From an uncultured Lachnospiraceae bacterium (GTDB taxonomy: Bacteria > Bacillota_A > Clostridia > Lachnospirales > Lachnospiraceae), in the NCBI GenBank assembly GCA_910588595.1, contig CAJUQU010000078.1, positions 1 through 14,640 of the forward strand: a stretch of 14,640 bases of DNA, in the 5' to 3' direction. The first letter of the stretch is position 1. Every line of letters starts with the position of its first letter. This document shows, piece after piece, positions 13,110 to 14,640 of this stretch. Made by a program: the position numbers and the translations under genes. Below the pieces are notes generated by a model. That model did not search any database. It was not told where the DNA came from and saw only the letters and a list, made by a program, of their open reading frames with translations.

Positions 13110-13988
13110 TTATACTAATTGCATGACCTCAGCTTCAAGTTCTTTTAACTCGTCAAATGATAAAGTTGGCACGCATAAACCAATTTCTTCTAGTGATAGT
13201 TTTCCCATTTTTATCATTTTCTTGGCTGCCTTTCTTTCCGTTTCTTTTTCAATATCTTTCGCATACGTCCTCATAATCTGCTCATCATCAAATAAACTCA
13301 TCATAATCGTTACTACCTCCACTTCCTTGCTGCTTAGGTACTGTTTTAAAATGTTCCTGCCCTTGCAAATACGGATCGTTTCTGCAACCGCCTGTTTCGT
13401 CATTCCATGTTCTTTTATCTGCTCGTTAAAAACCTTGCAAAAAACAATGTACTCATTGATTATGTTGTCCTTATTGCTCTCATATATTACTTTGGCTTTT
13501 ATCTCAATATCAATATCTGCACCGTCAAAAAACTCCTGCGATAAAGATATTGTATCGGGTTTTTTGCCTTTGTTGCCTGTGTATATCACATATAATTCTG
13601 GTTTTGGCATTGTTACTTTCTTGCTCTTATATAAGCTCTGACTGGTTCGCTCAAAATATTCATGGTAACTCTGTGCTAAATACAACAGGATTCAGATTAA
13701 AATATTTACCGTCCAACTCGATTGTGCTTCTAATAACAAAAGCAATCTGTTGTTACCCACCATTATACCCAGATCGTTATAGAGGTTGTCTGTCAGAACA
13801 TTGTCTATCGTTACAATATCCAGCGTGTCCTCTGTTGCGTCCGTATCCTCTGGGTGCAATGTTTTATACAGTTCCAACAAATTCTTTTTATCTTGGAAAA
13901 GGTCTAAAAACACACTGTTCTTTGCCGTACGCTTTGCCATGTGACGTGTCACATTGACTTCCTGTGTCTGTTTTGTATCGTCCTTCAC
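13110..13988 (-). pseudogene. Rpn/PD-(D/E)XK nuclease-family transposase, broken by an in-frame TGA
   Basis: The minus strand reads through one frame from 14078 to a TAA at 13110, interrupted only by a TGA at 13692-13694. The likely start is the GTG at 13988 (VKDDTKQTQEVNVTRHMAKRTAKNSVFLDLF), giving about 291 sense codons, the usual family length. The catalytic PD-(D/E)XK pattern is in the first part: D72 in YNDLG and E87-A-Q89 in LLLLLEAQS. Sequence continues naturally across the stop (SWTVNILI*ILLYLAQSYHEYF); relatives commonly have Arg there, so a single CGA-to-TGA change explains it. The C-terminal part (KVTMPKPELYVIYTGNKGKKPDTISLSQEFF...) is otherwise intact. Rpn proteins are linked to RecA-independent recombination and are often mobile. 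It is probably recently inactivated; sequencing error or restart at 13685 (TTG) are alternatives. Confidence 0.85.
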
Positions 13989-14094
13989 TTTATCGCCTCG
14001 GTTTCTTAAATCTACGGAAAAATGTGTGATATAGTTTACTCCTGCCACACTACAATTATACAAAAAAATGCCTGTCATTACAATAAATCTGACA

Positions 14095-14232
14095 TTAAAT
14101 TTCTTCCTTCATCCATTTCGTTTTGCTTTGCTGTCTGTTCTGTTGTTGGCTCTCGTTAGGAAATTCCCTTTCAAGATTTTTCCTGTTATAACTGATTATC
14201 TCGGCATATGCCAATTCTGTGGCGGTCCTGGT
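14095..14232 (-). pseudogene. C-terminal gene fragment cut by the palindromic repeat
   Basis: A minus-strand frame of 45 codons ends in TAA at 14095-14097 and reads TATELAYAEIISYNRKNLEREFPNESQQQNRQQSKTKWMKEEI, split here as TATELAYAEIISYNRKNLE and a Gln/Lys-rich tail. It closes upstream with a TGA at 14233-14235, just inside the repeat boundary at 14230. The hydrophilic composition looks like a real protein C-terminus, and loss of the frame at the repeat edge suggests truncation by insertion. There is no start codon with a ribosome binding site. Family not recognised. Confidence 0.35.
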
Positions 14233-14390
14233 TCAGCATTGCCTAAATAACAGTGAAAAACAGTGCCTGATATTTTGACAGGACAAGGCGGTGGAATGAG
14301 ACAAGGCGGTGGCATTGTTGACTGACGACAACGCAGGACTGGTGCAAATAGCAGGTGCTGTATTCACTGTTATTTGCGCAATGCTGTACT
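14230..14390. repeat. palindromic repeat element, copy 2 (inverted relative to copy 1)
   Basis: This 161-bp element is the reverse complement of the one at 443-604, with matches along the whole length. Its terminal inverted repeats are 14230-14257 and 14363-14390 (about 24 of 28 positions pair; both contain AAATAACAGTGAA or its complement). The inner part holds ACAAGGCGGTGG twice (near 14284 and 14301), then the GCGGTGGCATTGTTGACTGA core. It is immediately followed by another palindromic element. Confidence 0.85.
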
Positions 14391-14553
14391 AGTACTCCAT
14401 CCGGTCAGAAATTAGAATCGTGAACTGCCTGTTTCGCACCATTGCGTCGTTAAAATTTCTAGACGATGCCACCGCATCGCCGTCGAAATTTTGCCTAGCA
14501 CTGGCACGAATCATGCAGCCCACAAATCTAGTTTCTGTCTGGATGGAGTACTA
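14390..14553. repeat. second type of palindromic element
   Basis: Terminal inverted repeats of 26 bp, 14390-14415 and 14528-14553, match at 23 positions and end in TAGTACTCCATCC / GGATGGAGTACTA. The inside has its own long stem: AAAATTT...GACGATGC pairs with GCATCG...GAAATTTT around the loop CACC. The core ATGCCACCGCAT is shared with copy 1 of the other element, so the two types are related in design. The element directly abuts copy 2. No coding potential. Confidence 0.75.
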
Positions 14554-14640
14554 GAGCGTGTTTGAAAAATCATTCCCGCCATCTGTATAACGACGCCATA
14601 GCGTCGTATTCACCACTTTGCGTGATATTTGCACCATATT
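14554..14640. repeat. start of a third hairpin-rich segment, cut by the window end
   Basis: Directly after the second element comes GAGCGTGTTTGAAAAATCATT, then a perfect 7-bp hairpin ACGACGC-CATA-GCGTCGT (about 14570-14590). The arrangement resembles the left half of another palindromic element, but the right end lies outside the window, so it cannot be confirmed. Confidence 0.4.

Noticed and set aside
12997..13641. 214-codon plus-strand frame opposite the rpn pseudogene
   Set aside because: It is antisense to a recognisable nuclease-family sequence, is Ser/Ile/Leu-rich like a shadow frame, and runs through the terminator hairpin.
14284..14321. Possible CRISPR-like array from the repeated ACAAGGCGGTGG
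   Set aside because: There are only two units 17 bases apart inside a palindromic element, with no regular spacers and no cas genes.

Overview
The window looks like chromosomal accessory DNA from a gut-type member of Bacillota, most likely Clostridia close to Lachnospiraceae. The basis is strong AGGAGG-type ribosome binding sites, A/T-rich spacers, an OmpR/HK/ABC-2 module, an ECF sigma factor with a DUF4179-type anti-sigma factor, and an Rpn/PD-(D/E)XK 'transposase' gene. This placement is inferred from gene families; no taxonomic marker or RNA gene was found.

Layout. 1-620: A/T-rich sequence with a small membrane ORF whose 3' part runs into a 162-bp palindromic repeat. 652-1194: GNAT acetyltransferase. 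1399-6408: response regulator and histidine kinase (overlapping), a 214-bp regulatory gap carrying phased TTTCAC boxes, then an operon of a 50-residue membrane protein, an ABC ATPase and two ABC-2 permeases. 6484-6933: Nudix hydrolase with its own promoter. 7085-7466: an intact HigA-type antitoxin preceded by only the last 20 codons of a HigB-type toxin. 7467-8097: non-coding, rich in stem-loops. 8098-9499: DeoR-family regulator and P-loop kinase. 9646-11091: AraC/GyrI-like regulator and an unrecognised helix-hairpin-helix-like protein. 11246-12956: ECF sigma factor and membrane anti-sigma factor. 13110-13988 (minus): Rpn-family nuclease gene broken by one in-frame TGA. 14095-14640: a gene remnant cut by a second, inverted copy of the palindromic repeat, followed directly by two further repeat elements.

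How the parts work together. Four regulator-target cassettes follow one another: two-component system with exporter, DeoR with kinase, AraC with HhH-like protein, sigma with anti-sigma. The two-component system probably controls the exporter through the TTTCAC boxes; a role in peptide or drug resistance is inferred from family and context only. The DeoR-to-anti-sigma stretch looks more G/C-rich than the left part and the 7 kb region, which suggests mixed origins. The flanking palindromic repeats, the higB stub and the dead rpn gene indicate repeated small insertions and deletions.

I found no wholly new multi-gene system. The best leads are the palindromic repeat family, an in-frame internal translation start that would release the effector domain of the AraC regulator, the helically phased boxes before the exporter operon, and the tiny Trp-rich protein encoded in that operon.
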